Of a DNA stretch of 52,588 nucleotides, positions 8,612 to 18,326 are shown piece after piece. Within the stretch, counting starts at the first letter, position 1; the number at the start of each line of letters is the position of its first letter. The stretch spans positions 1 through 52,588 of the IMG/VR virus record IMGVR_UViG_3300043466_000721; one strand, given 5' to 3'. The notes beneath the pieces were generated by a model. That model had not been told where the DNA came from and did not search any database. It worked only from the letters and a program-made list of their open reading frames with translations. The translations under genes were made by a program, and so were the position numbers. This stretch comes from a virus.

Positions 8612-11600
8612 TTAATTAAATTTTACTTTTCCATCAAATGTTTTAAAATCATTGTTTAGATTTTGAGTTGAATACAAATTGGTAATTCTATTATTTTGTT
8701 CGTTTGTTCCGCTTGTTGTTGAGGTATAACTAAAAATATATTTGTCGGTTTCGTTTAATGGTGATTGAACTAATGATTTATATTTTTCATCGTCTTTTAT
8801 TTTAGTATAGGAATCAATAATTTTTTGTGTATAACCATTAAATAATGTAACACAAATAGTTATTGCTTTATCTAATTCTTTACCAATTAAATCTTTATTT
8901 GTGAAAATTTGACTATCCAATATAAATTCTTTAAGTGAATTTCTTTTAGATTCACTAAAGAAAGTTTGTGCCATAATTTGATAAAATCTATTTGTTGCGT
9001 AATCTTCATTTGTTGTTCCGACACCATTTGTCCAAGTAGCGCCAGGAGTCCTAAAGGTATTATCTTTAAATAGAGCATCAGATGGATTATAATGATCTTT
9101 AGCCAAAAATAAAAATTTATCTTGTTGTATGATATTTGTTGGCTCTTCAAAAAATATTTTATGCTTATCTTCAATTTTTTTATAATTATTTTTCAATAAT
9201 GTGAATGTATCAATAGGTGTTGTTTCAGCCGATAAATTATACACAACCGGTTTATTTTCTGAATTTAATGAACCATCGGTTTTTGTTAAAATTAGATTAA
9301 GTTTTCTAATATTTTGAATATATTCTTGTTGGACATTTATAAGATTTGATATATCATTATTAAGATTTATTGAAAAATCTGACTGCATTGCTTCAATACT
9401 TTGAATTAATCTTCTTTCAATTTCCTTTTTTTCTGAGTTTTTCAAATTAATACTTTTGTCAATCTCTTCCATAAATGGATCTCTTCTTTTTTTAACATCT
9501 GAAATTGTTTCACTAAATAATTTATCAACCTTATTTTCTATTTTATTTGGTTTTCCATATATAGGTAAAGTTGATGAGGTTCCATATTCATCAAATTTAC
9601 CTTCACTAAAATTTCTTTCATAGAATAATAAATAAACAATCCCAACATTAAAATTTTTAGATAGGGTTATATGTGTATCAATTACGGTATCAAAATATTC
9701 TTTTGTTTTATTCCAAGTTTCATTTAATTGTTTTGTATAATCAATTTGTGTTTCGGATAAAATTGTTCCAATTGTATTTCCACCTTTTTTCGGTTGTATG
9801 TTTTCAACCTCGGCTGTTGTCACCGGTGGTTGTTGTGATAATATTTTCTCAACAACATATTTGTCTCTAGCACTAACATCTTCAGTTGCTGTTGCTCTTT
9901 CATCATAAATTTCAGTATTTGCGTAAAAATTAAATGAAAGTGCATTTTGTAATTCCTCAACAGGTTGTTTTAATCCGTGACCACCAATAAAGTCAAAACC
10001 TAATGTAACTTTAACTATCATAGGTTGAACACCAATTCCTTCTGGATTTAAATCATATTTAGCTTCTTCATATGCAAATGATAAGTTGCTAGGAACTATT
10101 TTACTATGGTAAAAATCCCCAACTCTTAATACTAAAATTGGTGGAGCACCAAATGCTGTATTTAAAGCATCATTATATTTTGGTCTTCCATCGGCACCAA
10201 TAATTGGTATTGTTTGTCCAGGTCTAACACATTGATTTAAAAATGTTAATCTACCATTTAAGCCTTCAGGTGTCATTGAATGGAAGGCCGGATTAAAATA
10301 TTTAATCTTGTCTTTTAATGATTGAAAAATCATTGGGTCGGATTGTTTTAACACCTCAAAATAATCACATTCTGAAAATAAAGTTCTTAAAACTTTTTTA
10401 GATATACCATCTTTTATTTTTTGTTCTACCGTTATGTTTGGTGATGGTTTGACTGTTTGTGCCGGATTAGTTTGAACATTTTCAACAACTTTCTTTTTTT
10501 CATCATTTTGTGGATCTGGTTCTTTATTTCCACCACCACCTTCTTTTTTTACAGGTTCTTTTGCTTTAATGTTTTTAATCGTAACTCTTCTACAAGCCAT
10601 AGCGGGTATTGAATATATCTCAGCAGCAGATGTAACCTTATATGTGTTTCCAACTTTTATATTCAAATTTGCATTACAATTTACACTATCTGATAATACA
10701 CCTTGTTCACCAGACCCAACAACTGTAGGTCCACTTACCGCTTCGGCACTTGATTTTGGTATCACAATTTCCTCACCTCTTGGGTCTCCCTTTATAATAA
10801 GTTTTTTATTTGTGACATAGTCTTCAAAAGACTTACCATTTTTATCTTGTTGTTTTTTAAACCATTGAATTACTGAATCAATTCTTCTTTCTGATAATGT
10901 TTTATTATATGCTGGTGTTTGTACGGCTGATGCTGAACCAACCAAATCTATTGATACTTCACCACCATTTAATAAAATTTCACCAATTTTAGTTAAAAGA
11001 TCACCTTTAATTTTATTGAAATTACCTTCAACAACTTGTGTAAAAAAGTTTGGGATACCAGCTTTACTCCATTCTTTATATGTTGTCCCTTCTTTGGTGT
11101 ATGTAATTGCTGGTGCCGATGTATCATATTTACCTTTATTTCCGATATACCCATCATACCAACTATCATATGGTTGGCTGGCGGTTTTACTCCAACTACC
11201 TTTACATTCAGGACAATCATTATCAAAATAAAATCCGTAGTTAATAAATTCATCTAATGGAATATCTTTTATTGTGTCTGTTGTATTTTCTTTAGTTTTT
11301 GAACCACCACCGGTAGTAACATTATCAGCGCCAGTTGCATTGTTTTTTGTTTTATCTTCTTCTTCTGGTTTTTTTGGGATTTCAAAAGCAACTTGTCCTA
11401 ATTCTTCTGATGTTAATCTTGGATTATTTAGGATTTGTTGATAGGTAAATAAATCTCTTGTTGGAATTGTATTAAATTTAATACCTAATTCGTATAAATC
11501 ATATTTTACACATCCAGCAAAAAAAGAATTAAGTATTGAGTCGACCAATTCTGGGTCAGCCTTTTTTAATTGTTTTTGGACAATTGTATTCATTACGGCT

Positions 11601-13663
11601 GGGTGATCCACAATTATTTTCCAACTTAAACTTCCTTTTCTTGTTGTGTTTTTATATGTGTATATTGGTTCTGGTCTCCCTAAAAAAGATGTCTTATTAA
11701 ATTCTGGCGAACTATCATCAGAAAATGTTAAATCGTAAGGTGGAAACCACATAATTCTACCACCATTCGGTCCTCTTTCACAAACTGGTAAATCATCATA
11801 TGTGAATCCAGGTCTATCTGATGTTCTCCAAGCAAGATTCTCAATTGAGAACATATATTTTTTTACTTTATTATCAACAATATTCGTTGATCCAGGATTT
11901 TTAAGTGGTGCAATATTCAAGTTATATGTATTATCAAATATTGAGTAAGAAAACCCTCTACCTGTTTTTGTTATACCATCTGATTTTTGTAAATCGGCAT
12001 AAGTGTAATATGGTGTATCTTTTGTAAAAACTCTACAATATTCAATCCCAACTGAAGTATTGTCAGCATTGTCTTTGTAGGATAATACTTGTGAGCCTTT
12101 TGTTAGTTCTTTATATCCATCATTAAATACTTTTGATACTTGGTTGATTGCGTTTCCAACATGTTTTAGTCTTGATAAACCGGTAACTTTGTCGGCAGAT
12201 TCAACTAACCTTTGTGTGTCGTCCAATATTGATCCTTCTTTGAAGGGAATCGTTGTTGATTGGTAACCTTGGTAATCTGCTCGTATTGTCTCAAATTGTT
12301 GATCTAAAGATGTTACTTTACCATTACGACCTTGTTTAAAACCTGCGTTGTCTTTATATTTCGGTGATGTCCAAACAAATTGTCCGGATATACCACCCCC
12401 ATCACTAAGTGATTTACCCTTTAAACCATTTAATAATTTACTTTCATTTCCTTCATATAAAATACCCAATTCTTGTGGTCCATAAACAATTGTGTTAATT
12501 TGTTTTCCACCTGGTCCTACTGGTATTTGATTTGCTGGTGAGTCAATCTGTGATGGTTCCGCCTCTGGACTTCCAACATAATAACCACCAGTATTTGGTT
12601 TGTTTGGGTCTAAAATTCTATCAAGACCAGTTGTAATACTTTGTAATGGTCCTCTTACATATTTTGGTCTATATTTATTATAATCAAGAGATGAAAATAA
12701 AATTGATCTTTGTCCATTTCCGGTATTGGCAACAAATGTTTCTGAAGGATTTCTAAAAACATCAAGTATTGGCCCTAATAAACCACCAGTAACACCATTT
12801 ACAACATTTAATGCTTTTTCAAGTTTTGGTGCTTGGAAATTAATGTCGTTAAAATAATCACCTGGTATTGTTGATGTTGGAAAATAAGTTCCTGATAATC
12901 TTAAACCAAATTCAACGGCAGCTTCAACCGGACTTTCAGATTGAGTTATTGTCCAATTTTTTTCAATAAAGGGTTCTTTACCTGCAGCAACCAAACTAGC
13001 ACTAAAAGGATCTTCTAAAGAATCTAAATTTAATCTACCAATTGTTTTCTTTTTAAGTTGATCAGCAATTCTCTCCTCAAACGCACTCTTTAATTGTTGT
13101 GCTCCCAATCTAGCAAGGTATGTATCTTGAGATAATGAACCATTAGATCCAGATGGATTTTGATTAAAAATTAAATCATATGTCTTATAAGTTGAAGCAA
13201 CAAAGGATGATGGATCCCAATATGGTTGATAAAGTTTTGGATTTCCAACAACATCAGTAATTACCACTAAATCGGAATAACCACCTTGAGGTCCATAAAT
13301 ATTTTGGACATATGCCGCATCAATAAAAAATTCATTAATTAAGTCAAGAGTGGTGTCGTTTGGATCATAAGGTCCTGAATTTGAATCAATAGGATATGGT
13401 GACCCTGGTATTGAGTATTTTCCATTAAAACCACCTTCTGGTCCATATTCGTTTAATGGATATAATGTATTTGCAAATTGATTTGTGGATATTAAAGTAT
13501 CTGATGAATCAATTACACTTGTTACTGTTAAATTTGTTTCATAATTTACATTAGTTGATGGGCTTGAGAATACACCTGGAACCGTATATGGTTTTAAGTT
13601 TCTAGCAATCAATTGATTTCTAAAACTTGATGAATTTGCAAACGACAATAAACTTTCAGCCAT
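8612..13663 (-). CDS. Large baseplate protein with internal OmpA-like domain, 1683 aa
   Basis: Large tail protein, probably part of the baseplate because it lies directly between the tape measure and the gp53-like gene. Residues ~885-970 contain an OmpA-like peptidoglycan-binding signature (DLVGSAS, then YNKTLSERRIDSVIQWF). Around residue 1180 there is a conserved structural block (VGDFYHSKIVPSNLSFAYEE, then VTLGFDFIGGHG). The N-terminal 100 residues are rich in Asn, Ser and Pro. Residues ~1390-1470 are charged and helical. No enzyme motif was found. The start at 13663 follows a TATTTAT box 13 nt upstream and opens the three-gene baseplate operon. The exact T4 equivalent cannot be assigned. 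Confidence 0.6.
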   Translation of the reverse strand: MAESLLSFANSSSFRNQLIARNLKPYTVPGVFSSPSTNVNYETNLTVTSVIDSSDTLISTNQFANTLYPLNEYGPEGGFNGKYSIPGSPYPIDSNSGPYDPNDTTLDLINEFFIDAAYVQNIYGPQGGYSDLVVITDVVGNPKLYQPYWDPSSFVASTYKTYDLIFNQNPSGSNGSLSQDTYLARLGAQQLKSAFEERIADQLKKKTIGRLNLDSLEDPFSASLVAAGKEPFIEKNWTITQSESPVEAAVEFGLRLSGTYFPTSTIPGDYFNDINFQAPKLEKALNVVNGVTGGLLGPILDVFRNPSETFVANTGNGQRSILFSSLDYNKYRPKYVRGPLQSITTGLDRILDPNKPNTGGYYVGSPEAEPSQIDSPANQIPVGPGGKQINTIVYGPQELGILYEGNESKLLNGLKGKSLSDGGGISGQFVWTSPKYKDNAGFKQGRNGKVTSLDQQFETIRADYQGYQSTTIPFKEGSILDDTQRLVESADKVTGLSRLKHVGNAINQVSKVFNDGYKELTKGSQVLSYKDNADNTSVGIEYCRVFTKDTPYYTYADLQKSDGITKTGRGFSYSIFDNTYNLNIAPLKNPGSTNIVDNKVKKYMFSIENLAWRTSDRPGFTYDDLPVCERGPNGGRIMWFPPYDLTFSDDSSPEFNKTSFLGRPEPIYTYKNTTRKGSLSWKIIVDHPAVMNTIVQKQLKKADPELVDSILNSFFAGCVKYDLYELGIKFNTIPTRDLFTYQQILNNPRLTSEELGQVAFEIPKKPEEEDKTKNNATGADNVTTGGGSKTKENTTDTIKDIPLDEFINYGFYFDNDCPECKGSWSKTASQPYDSWYDGYIGNKGKYDTSAPAITYTKEGTTYKEWSKAGIPNFFTQVVEGNFNKIKGDLLTKIGEILLNGGEVSIDLVGSASAVQTPAYNKTLSERRIDSVIQWFKKQQDKNGKSFEDYVTNKKLIIKGDPRGEEIVIPKSSAEAVSGPTVVGSGEQGVLSDSVNCNANLNIKVGNTYKVTSAAEIYSIPAMACRRVTIKNIKAKEPVKKEGGGGNKEPDPQNDEKKKVVENVQTNPAQTVKPSPNITVEQKIKDGISKKVLRTLFSECDYFEVLKQSDPMIFQSLKDKIKYFNPAFHSMTPEGLNGRLTFLNQCVRPGQTIPIIGADGRPKYNDALNTAFGAPPILVLRVGDFYHSKIVPSNLSFAYEEAKYDLNPEGIGVQPMIVKVTLGFDFIGGHGLKQPVEELQNALSFNFYANTEIYDERATATEDVSARDKYVVEKILSQQPPVTTAEVENIQPKKGGNTIGTILSETQIDYTKQLNETWNKTKEYFDTVIDTHITLSKNFNVGIVYLLFYERNFSEGKFDEYGTSSTLPIYGKPNKIENKVDKLFSETISDVKKRRDPFMEEIDKSINLKNSEKKEIERRLIQSIEAMQSDFSINLNNDISNLINVQQEYIQNIRKLNLILTKTDGSLNSENKPVVYNLSAETTPIDTFTLLKNNYKKIEDKHKIFFEEPTNIIQQDKFLFLAKDHYNPSDALFKDNTFRTPGATWTNGVGTTNEDYATNRFYQIMAQTFFSESKRNSLKEFILDSQIFTNKDLIGKELDKAITICVTLFNGYTQKIIDSYTKIKDDEKYKSLVQSPLNETDKYIFSYTSTTSGTNEQNNRITNLYSTQNLNNDFKTFDGKVKFN

Positions 13664-13676
13664 ATCCTATTTTAAA

Positions 13677-13683
13677 ATAAATA
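13677..13683 (-). promoter_or_regulatory. TATTTAT box before the baseplate operon
   Basis: Minus-strand GTATTTATT, 13 nt upstream of the ATG at 13663, in the 50-nt gap behind the tape measure gene. Confidence 0.5.
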
Positions 13684-13713
13684 CAAAAAAAATTGATTTT
13701 ATAACTCAAAATA

Positions 13714-15708
13714 TTAAATGCCACTAGTTACTTTTTTAATACCAGCATCAAGTTCTAATAAATTTTTTGGGTCGTTTTTTAATTTATCAATTATCACATT
13801 ATATAATTCTGGTGGAGCATTTTTTAAAGAACCATCTGAATTTGTAATATCAATTTTTTGTTGGACATTAAAATTTTGATCTGTTTTGGTTTCCAGAAGT
13901 GTTGTTGCTTTACTAACAAATTCTTTAATTTGGGTTATATAACTTGTGCTAACTTCAGACTCGGTAATTGGTTGAAGCCCACCAATACCACCGTATATTC
14001 CAGACACTCTTGCGGCGCCTTGTTTAATACCACTTTCGGCACCTTCTAAAGCACCCATTGTCAAACCAAAAACTCTATTCATTAAATTTTTTGGTATATC
14101 ATTTAGTGTGTCAGATATTCTTGTAATATTTTCAGAAGAAAGACCGCCTTCTGTGAATAAAGAAACTATAGAACTTTCAACTGGTGATGTAATATCAGTG
14201 ACAGCGCCTCTCACATCTTTAGTTTTTACTTTACCGTATAAGTTTTCCATCGCAGATTCTCTAATAGCCAAGTTAGCTTCAGCTGCTCTTTGTAATGTTC
14301 CAGAACTTGCAACACCCATTCTTGCGGATAATTCAGTACCTTTCAAAATACCTTCAATTCTTTCTTGAACGGAAAGCTGATCTCTTGCAATTTCTTCAGC
14401 TGATTTATTTTGATTTGCTTGTTCTTTTTTTAGTTCTTCTAACTGGTTAGCTGTTAAATCCTCAACTGCAACTTCTTTTTTCTCACCTGTCTCATCTGTA
14501 ATCTGAACAACAGCTCTACCGTCTTTCATTTGAGACATATTAGCAATTAACATTCTATCTTCTTCACTAGCCGCAAAACTTGGAAATCTAATTTGTTTTA
14601 ATTTCATATCCAAATCAGAACTTTTAATTGCCATACCTGCCAACTCGTCAGCACTCATACCAAGTTCTTTTGCAACTTCTCTTAATTGTAATTTAGCGCC
14701 TGGTAAAATTTCAAATCCGGTTCCATCCGCTTTCAACCTTGTAAATTGTTGTGCAACCTTGGTCATTTCATCTTGGAGTTTTGCTGGGTCGTTAAGAGCC
14801 ATATCCATAGCTGATAGTGGATCTAATAATTCTGTTGATGTTACACCTAATCTTTGTAATGCTGAAGTAAATTCAATTGCTGATTCTGGATTTAATAATG
14901 AATCCGCTTTTGCGAAAACTTTTTCCATATTAACACCAAGCATTGCTGATTGTGCTTGCATTTTTGCTAACCCTTGGACACCATTTTCAAAATTAAATAA
15001 ATTAAGTTGTTTTAAATTCCCAACAACTCCGGCTGTGACTTCTTTAACATTAACACCAACACTTTTAGCGTAATTTGCAACATCGGCCATTTCGTCACCA
15101 ACACTTGATAATTGTGTTCCTACACTTGAAAACTCTTTAACTAAACTTCCAACATCAACGCCGGCAAATTTGGATGTTGCACCAAGCTCTACTATGGTTT
15201 CATTGGCGATTGATGCGTTTGTCTTTAATGCGTTTGGGATGTCGGTTATTACTTTTATACTTTCATCCGTTGTCATTCCCAATTTTACCATTTCTGGTAA
15301 AGTATCGGCTATTGTGGATTTCAACTCACCGGCTCTTGCTCGACCAAGACCCATTGTGTCGGCAAGTTTTTGTGACTCAATAATTAACGCATTAACATCA
15401 TTTTTTACTGTTTCTAAACTAGTAAATGGTGCTGTCGCTCTACCAAGACCTTCACCTAAATCACTCGCAATACCTGAAAAATCTAAAGCACCTGCCGATT
15501 TTTCTGCTGGTGTATCACTAACGGTAATTGTTGATTGAGAACTTTTTAACTCTGTTTTTTCTTTCTTGTTTTCGGCATCTGCCATACCTTGTTTATATGC
15601 GGCCTCAACGGCTTTTTTCTGGTCGGAAGATAAATCATTAACAGATTTAATTGTTGATCCAAAAATACCTTGTGCAAGTTTTAATAATAAACTATCAGTA
15701 AGACCCAT
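13714..15708 (-). CDS. Tape measure protein
   Basis: A 664-residue, mostly helical, Ala/Lys-rich protein. Residues ~95-300 resemble tape-measure central domains (LADTMGLGRARAGEL, then EFSSVGTQLSSVGDEMADVANYAKSVGV). The length is close to that of T4 gp29 (about 590 residues). It follows the gp26-like chaperone gene directly, the usual gene order for tail chaperones and tape measures. Its start at 15708 lies behind a TATTTAT box that sits next to the end of the frameshift frame. Such proteins set tail length and occupy the tube lumen until ejection. Confidence 0.75.
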   Translation of the reverse strand: MGLTDSLLLKLAQGIFGSTIKSVNDLSSDQKKAVEAAYKQGMADAENKKEKTELKSSQSTITVSDTPAEKSAGALDFSGIASDLGEGLGRATAPFTSLETVKNDVNALIIESQKLADTMGLGRARAGELKSTIADTLPEMVKLGMTTDESIKVITDIPNALKTNASIANETIVELGATSKFAGVDVGSLVKEFSSVGTQLSSVGDEMADVANYAKSVGVNVKEVTAGVVGNLKQLNLFNFENGVQGLAKMQAQSAMLGVNMEKVFAKADSLLNPESAIEFTSALQRLGVTSTELLDPLSAMDMALNDPAKLQDEMTKVAQQFTRLKADGTGFEILPGAKLQLREVAKELGMSADELAGMAIKSSDLDMKLKQIRFPSFAASEEDRMLIANMSQMKDGRAVVQITDETGEKKEVAVEDLTANQLEELKKEQANQNKSAEEIARDQLSVQERIEGILKGTELSARMGVASSGTLQRAAEANLAIRESAMENLYGKVKTKDVRGAVTDITSPVESSIVSLFTEGGLSSENITRISDTLNDIPKNLMNRVFGLTMGALEGAESGIKQGAARVSGIYGGIGGLQPITESEVSTSYITQIKEFVSKATTLLETKTDQNFNVQQKIDITNSDGSLKNAPPELYNVIIDKLKNDPKNLLELDAGIKKVTSGI

Positions 15709-15722
15709 ATTAACTTTTTACA

Positions 15723-15729
15723 ATAAATA
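15723..15729 (-). promoter_or_regulatory. TATTTAT box before the tape measure gene
   Basis: Minus-strand GTATTTATTG, 14 nt upstream of the ATG at 15708. It starts 5 nt after the stop codon of the frameshift frame. Confidence 0.5.
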
Positions 15730-15734
15730 CTTTT

Positions 15735-15899
15735 TTATTGATTTTTTGGTGGTTGCAAATCTTCCAACAGCTTTTCTACAAGATATTTTCTAACATATGT
15801 TGGGATTGACAAAAATTCATTATATTGCATATGTATGTATTTTGCAAGATAAAAATATTCGTCTAATAAGAATTTTGAGTATTTAGAAGAAAGGCCGAA
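15735..15899 (-). CDS. gp51-like tail assembly chaperone frame, reached by +1 frameshift
   Basis: This frame has no ATG of its own until an internal one at 15830. Its in-frame upstream stop lies only ~50 nt before the slip site. From the slip site it encodes 53 residues (GLSSKYSKFLLDEYF, then IPTYVRKYLVEKLLEDL) with the look of the short helical proteins that follow gp26-type chaperones in myoviruses. It overlaps the last four sense codons and the stop of the 254-residue gene in the +1 frame. A shift at TTT-TTT-C would give a ~303-residue fusion. Alternatives are a weak start at a TTG just upstream or a 31-residue protein from ATG 15830. The frame is clearly protein-like; the mechanism is inferred. 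Confidence 0.6.
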   Translation of the reverse strand, partial: FGLSSKYSKFLLDEYFYLAKYIHMQYNEFLSIPTYVRKYLVEKLLEDLQPPKNQ

Positions 15900-16647
15900 A
15901 AAATTCCACCCCAAAGGCGATATTTACATCTACCTTTTCTCCTGACGGGGCTATAACAGTTCTTTTAAGATCCAATCTTGGTTCATTTTCTTTCATAAAG
16001 GATCTAATAAATTTAGAATCTCTAATCGGCATATTTTGGATGAAGGTAGAAATCTTATTTTGGTCTTTATCCCCATTTAATTCAACAATCATTTTTGACA
16101 ACCTTGTGGTGACAATTGGTGCATTATAACCAACTGGATATAGATCAACAATTTTATCAATTTCCATTGTGTCAATTAAACTTAGTAATTTTAATTTGAC
16201 ATGAGCACCAGAAGTTGGTAATACAACTTCAAATAAACCTTCGCTATTTGGTTGAACTTTTGGTTGAATGATGTTCAACTCATCAAGCATAATTGAGGCT
16301 TCAAACGATTTTCCTGTTTTTGGGTCATTTACAACAATGTTATATTCCGGACCAAATGATGTGTTTCTCAAAAATAAAAGAACGGCCTCAACATCACCTT
16401 CTAGTAATTCTTCTGGTCTTATATCTCTTTCGTATAATTTATTTCTTAACAAAGGAATAATAATTGTTTCCTTTATTGTTTTTGTTCCATCAATATTTAC
16501 CAAGATATTTTCATCACTAGCGGTTAAATAACCAACTTTAACTGATTTCTTTTTTGATGTATAGAAAATACCATTTGATGGTAGTTGGACAATATCGTGT
16601 GGTAAATTAAAATCCATTTGTCCGTATGTTACTAAATCTTGATCCAT
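15883..16647 (-). CDS. 26: gp26-like baseplate hub assembly / tail chaperone protein
   Basis: A 254-residue protein with the gp26-family opening, LPSNGIFYTS followed by the DEN region, and the conserved LLEGDVEAVLLFLRNTSFG-PEYNI block at ~95-118. It ends in VEFFRPFF, a typical C-terminal form of this family. In T4-like phages gp26 takes part in hub assembly and is encoded just before the tape measure, as here. The final codons contain a TTTTTTC run that may shift ribosomes into the gp51-like frame. Upstream the leader is A-rich and holds only a degenerate promoter box (GTTTATTT). Confidence 0.7.
   Translation of the reverse strand: MDQDLVTYGQMDFNLPHDIVQLPSNGIFYTSKKKSVKVGYLTASDENILVNIDGTKTIKETIIIPLLRNKLYERDIRPEELLEGDVEAVLLFLRNTSFGPEYNIVVNDPKTGKSFEASIMLDELNIIQPKVQPNSEGLFEVVLPTSGAHVKLKLLSLIDTMEIDKIVDLYPVGYNAPIVTTRLSKMIVELNGDKDQNKISTFIQNMPIRDSKFIRSFMKENEPRLDLKRTVIAPSGEKVDVNIAFGVEFFRPFF
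15895..15903 (-). promoter_or_regulatory. Candidate +1 ribosomal frameshift site
   Basis: The minus strand reads TTT TTT CGG. A Phe-tRNA on the second TTT can re-pair with TTC one base downstream while the Arg codon CGG waits in the A site. Continuing in the new frame joins the gp26-like protein to the gp51-like frame. A -1 shift would not reach that frame. Confidence 0.5.
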
Positions 16648-16682
16648 AGTTTTTTTTATTAAAAAATAAACGAATACTTGAT

Positions 16683-18266
16683 TTAATCAATAGTTAATTC
16701 CCAACGAATATTTCCACAATCATATATCCTATAAATTTTTCTATCAAACATAATTTGTTTTTCGGTTTTATCTTTATCATAACCCTCTTTCACCAGATTT
16801 GATTTATTAAAATTAAATCTATAATGTCTTTTATCACCAATTACATACCAATAATTTGGTTTTGATTGTGAAATCATTTTAAAATTTAATTTTTCATACA
16901 TTTTACCGTCAAAAATTCTAACATCAGAATATGATATTAACTTTTCTGGTTTATATGTTAAAACAAAAGACTTTAATAATTTTGATGCCGATCCAATAAC
17001 ATTTGTTTTTATCTTATTACAAAATCTATTTAATTCCCATTCATCTTTTTTTCCTCCCATAATAATTCTACCTCTTGAAAATGTCATAAGTGATATTAAT
17101 TCATCATTATGATATAGTCCTAGTTTTACACTTGAATTAACATTTCCCTGGATGTGGTTTTCATCTAAAAACTTTTTAGATTCTGGTGTTGATACTTCTT
17201 TTATAATACACTTTCTAGCATATATCTTATTTTCACTAATGTTAAGTTTATTTTTTATAATTGATTTTACAATCTCTTTTTTATAAATCCATTCGTCTTC
17301 AAAAATATGAACTAAACTAATTCCAAGATTATTACATTTAATTGTTTTTTCCAAATGATAGTTTGGTGACTTGAATAATTCATTGTGCCAATATAAACCA
17401 TTGAATTCAAACCCAATATTGTGTTCCGGAATAAACAAATCAATCTCAACTTTTGAATTGGGTAGTTTATAATTTGTTATGTGTTTGATATTAATCTCGT
17501 TTAAAAAATTAGAAATTTCATCTTCATAACCACTTCTCTGACTAATCCCAACTGGATTGCAAGTTAGGCAACATTCATAATTTCTTTTATGTCGTTCATA
17601 TAATAATTGTTTAGAAAGTTCTGATTCATTTTTACAAATAGGACATTTTACAATAACAGAACTTTTTTTTACTTCTTTAAAGTTAATATCTGGGTATAAG
17701 TTTTTAAACTCTTTGATTAATTTATTCCGGTAGTTATTTGATTTTGCATAATTATCAACACCATATTTGATTTCACATGTTCTCTTTTGTTTTTCAATGT
17801 TGTTGTAATTACTATTACCGTAATGTTGTTCTTTGGTTTTTTTACTTTTTTCTACATTATTATAATTTTCATTCCCATACTTTTTTAATTTGGTTTCTTT
17901 TTGTTTTTTTATAAATTCATTATGTTGAGTGTAGAAATCAACACCATACTTTTTATTGAAAGTTTTCTTTTGTCTATTAATTAATTCGTCCTTTGAATTA
18001 TTTGCACAAGTTAAGGAACAGAAATCACCGTATGGTTTATCAAATCTATTTCTAAATTTTATTTCATTACCACAAGAAACACATTTTGGTCTTTGTTTTA
18101 AATTATGAAAATAAAAATATATTTTTTCTTTAAAGGTTATATTGTCTTGAATATTTTTTGAATATTCAACTATTTTTGAATATAATTCTGGTTCATTATT
18201 ATTTAACCATTTTTCATTGGTTTTATAACCAGATTTGTTATTAGTTGTAAAAAAAGAAAAATCCAT
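16683..18266 (-). CDS. Vsr-fold homing endonuclease, 527 aa (copy 1)
   Basis: Free-standing homing-endonuclease-like protein. It has an N-terminal Cys4 zinc module (CVSCG, then FCSLTC; ~60-88), repeated KYG/NYNN modules at ~103-175 resembling NUMOD-type DNA-binding repeats, a second Cys4 module (CPICK, then CLTC; ~208-237), and a Vsr/PD-(D/E)XK-like nuclease core at ~245-335 with EIDLFIPEHNIGFEFNGLYW and VHIFEDEW. The last ~165 residues (ENHIQGNV onward) resemble a GNAT-like fold; that part is uncertain. It is a paralogue of the gene at 19869-21485 on the opposite strand. Its start codon lies in the 3' arm of an inverted repeat that encloses a TATTTAT box. Confidence 0.75.
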   Translation of the reverse strand: MDFSFFTTNNKSGYKTNEKWLNNNEPELYSKIVEYSKNIQDNITFKEKIYFYFHNLKQRPKCVSCGNEIKFRNRFDKPYGDFCSLTCANNSKDELINRQKKTFNKKYGVDFYTQHNEFIKKQKETKLKKYGNENYNNVEKSKKTKEQHYGNSNYNNIEKQKRTCEIKYGVDNYAKSNNYRNKLIKEFKNLYPDINFKEVKKSSVIVKCPICKNESELSKQLLYERHKRNYECCLTCNPVGISQRSGYEDEISNFLNEINIKHITNYKLPNSKVEIDLFIPEHNIGFEFNGLYWHNELFKSPNYHLEKTIKCNNLGISLVHIFEDEWIYKKEIVKSIIKNKLNISENKIYARKCIIKEVSTPESKKFLDENHIQGNVNSSVKLGLYHNDELISLMTFSRGRIIMGGKKDEWELNRFCNKIKTNVIGSASKLLKSFVLTYKPEKLISYSDVRIFDGKMYEKLNFKMISQSKPNYWYVIGDKRHYRFNFNKSNLVKEGYDKDKTEKQIMFDRKIYRIYDCGNIRWELTID

Positions 18267-18298
18267 ACATTTACTATTTCTAATAAATATATGGATTT
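18259..18298 (-). promoter_or_regulatory. Inverted repeat with internal TATTTAT box over the endonuclease start
   Basis: Arms of 9 bp (18259-18267 and 18290-18298, AAATCCATA/TATGGATTT) enclose a 22-nt loop. The loop contains the box at 18283-18289. The ATG (18264-18266) is in the 3' arm on the mRNA. RNA started upstream would pair the start codon; RNA started from the box would lack the 5' arm. Confidence 0.6.
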
Positions 18299-18326
18299 AT
18301 ATTTTGGTTGTAAAGGGTGTGTATTT

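Noticed and set aside
15170-15538. 122-codon open frame antisense to the tape measure gene
   Set aside because: A long antisense frame caused by the Ala/Ser-rich composition of the tape measure. It has no promoter box, leader or recognisable domain.
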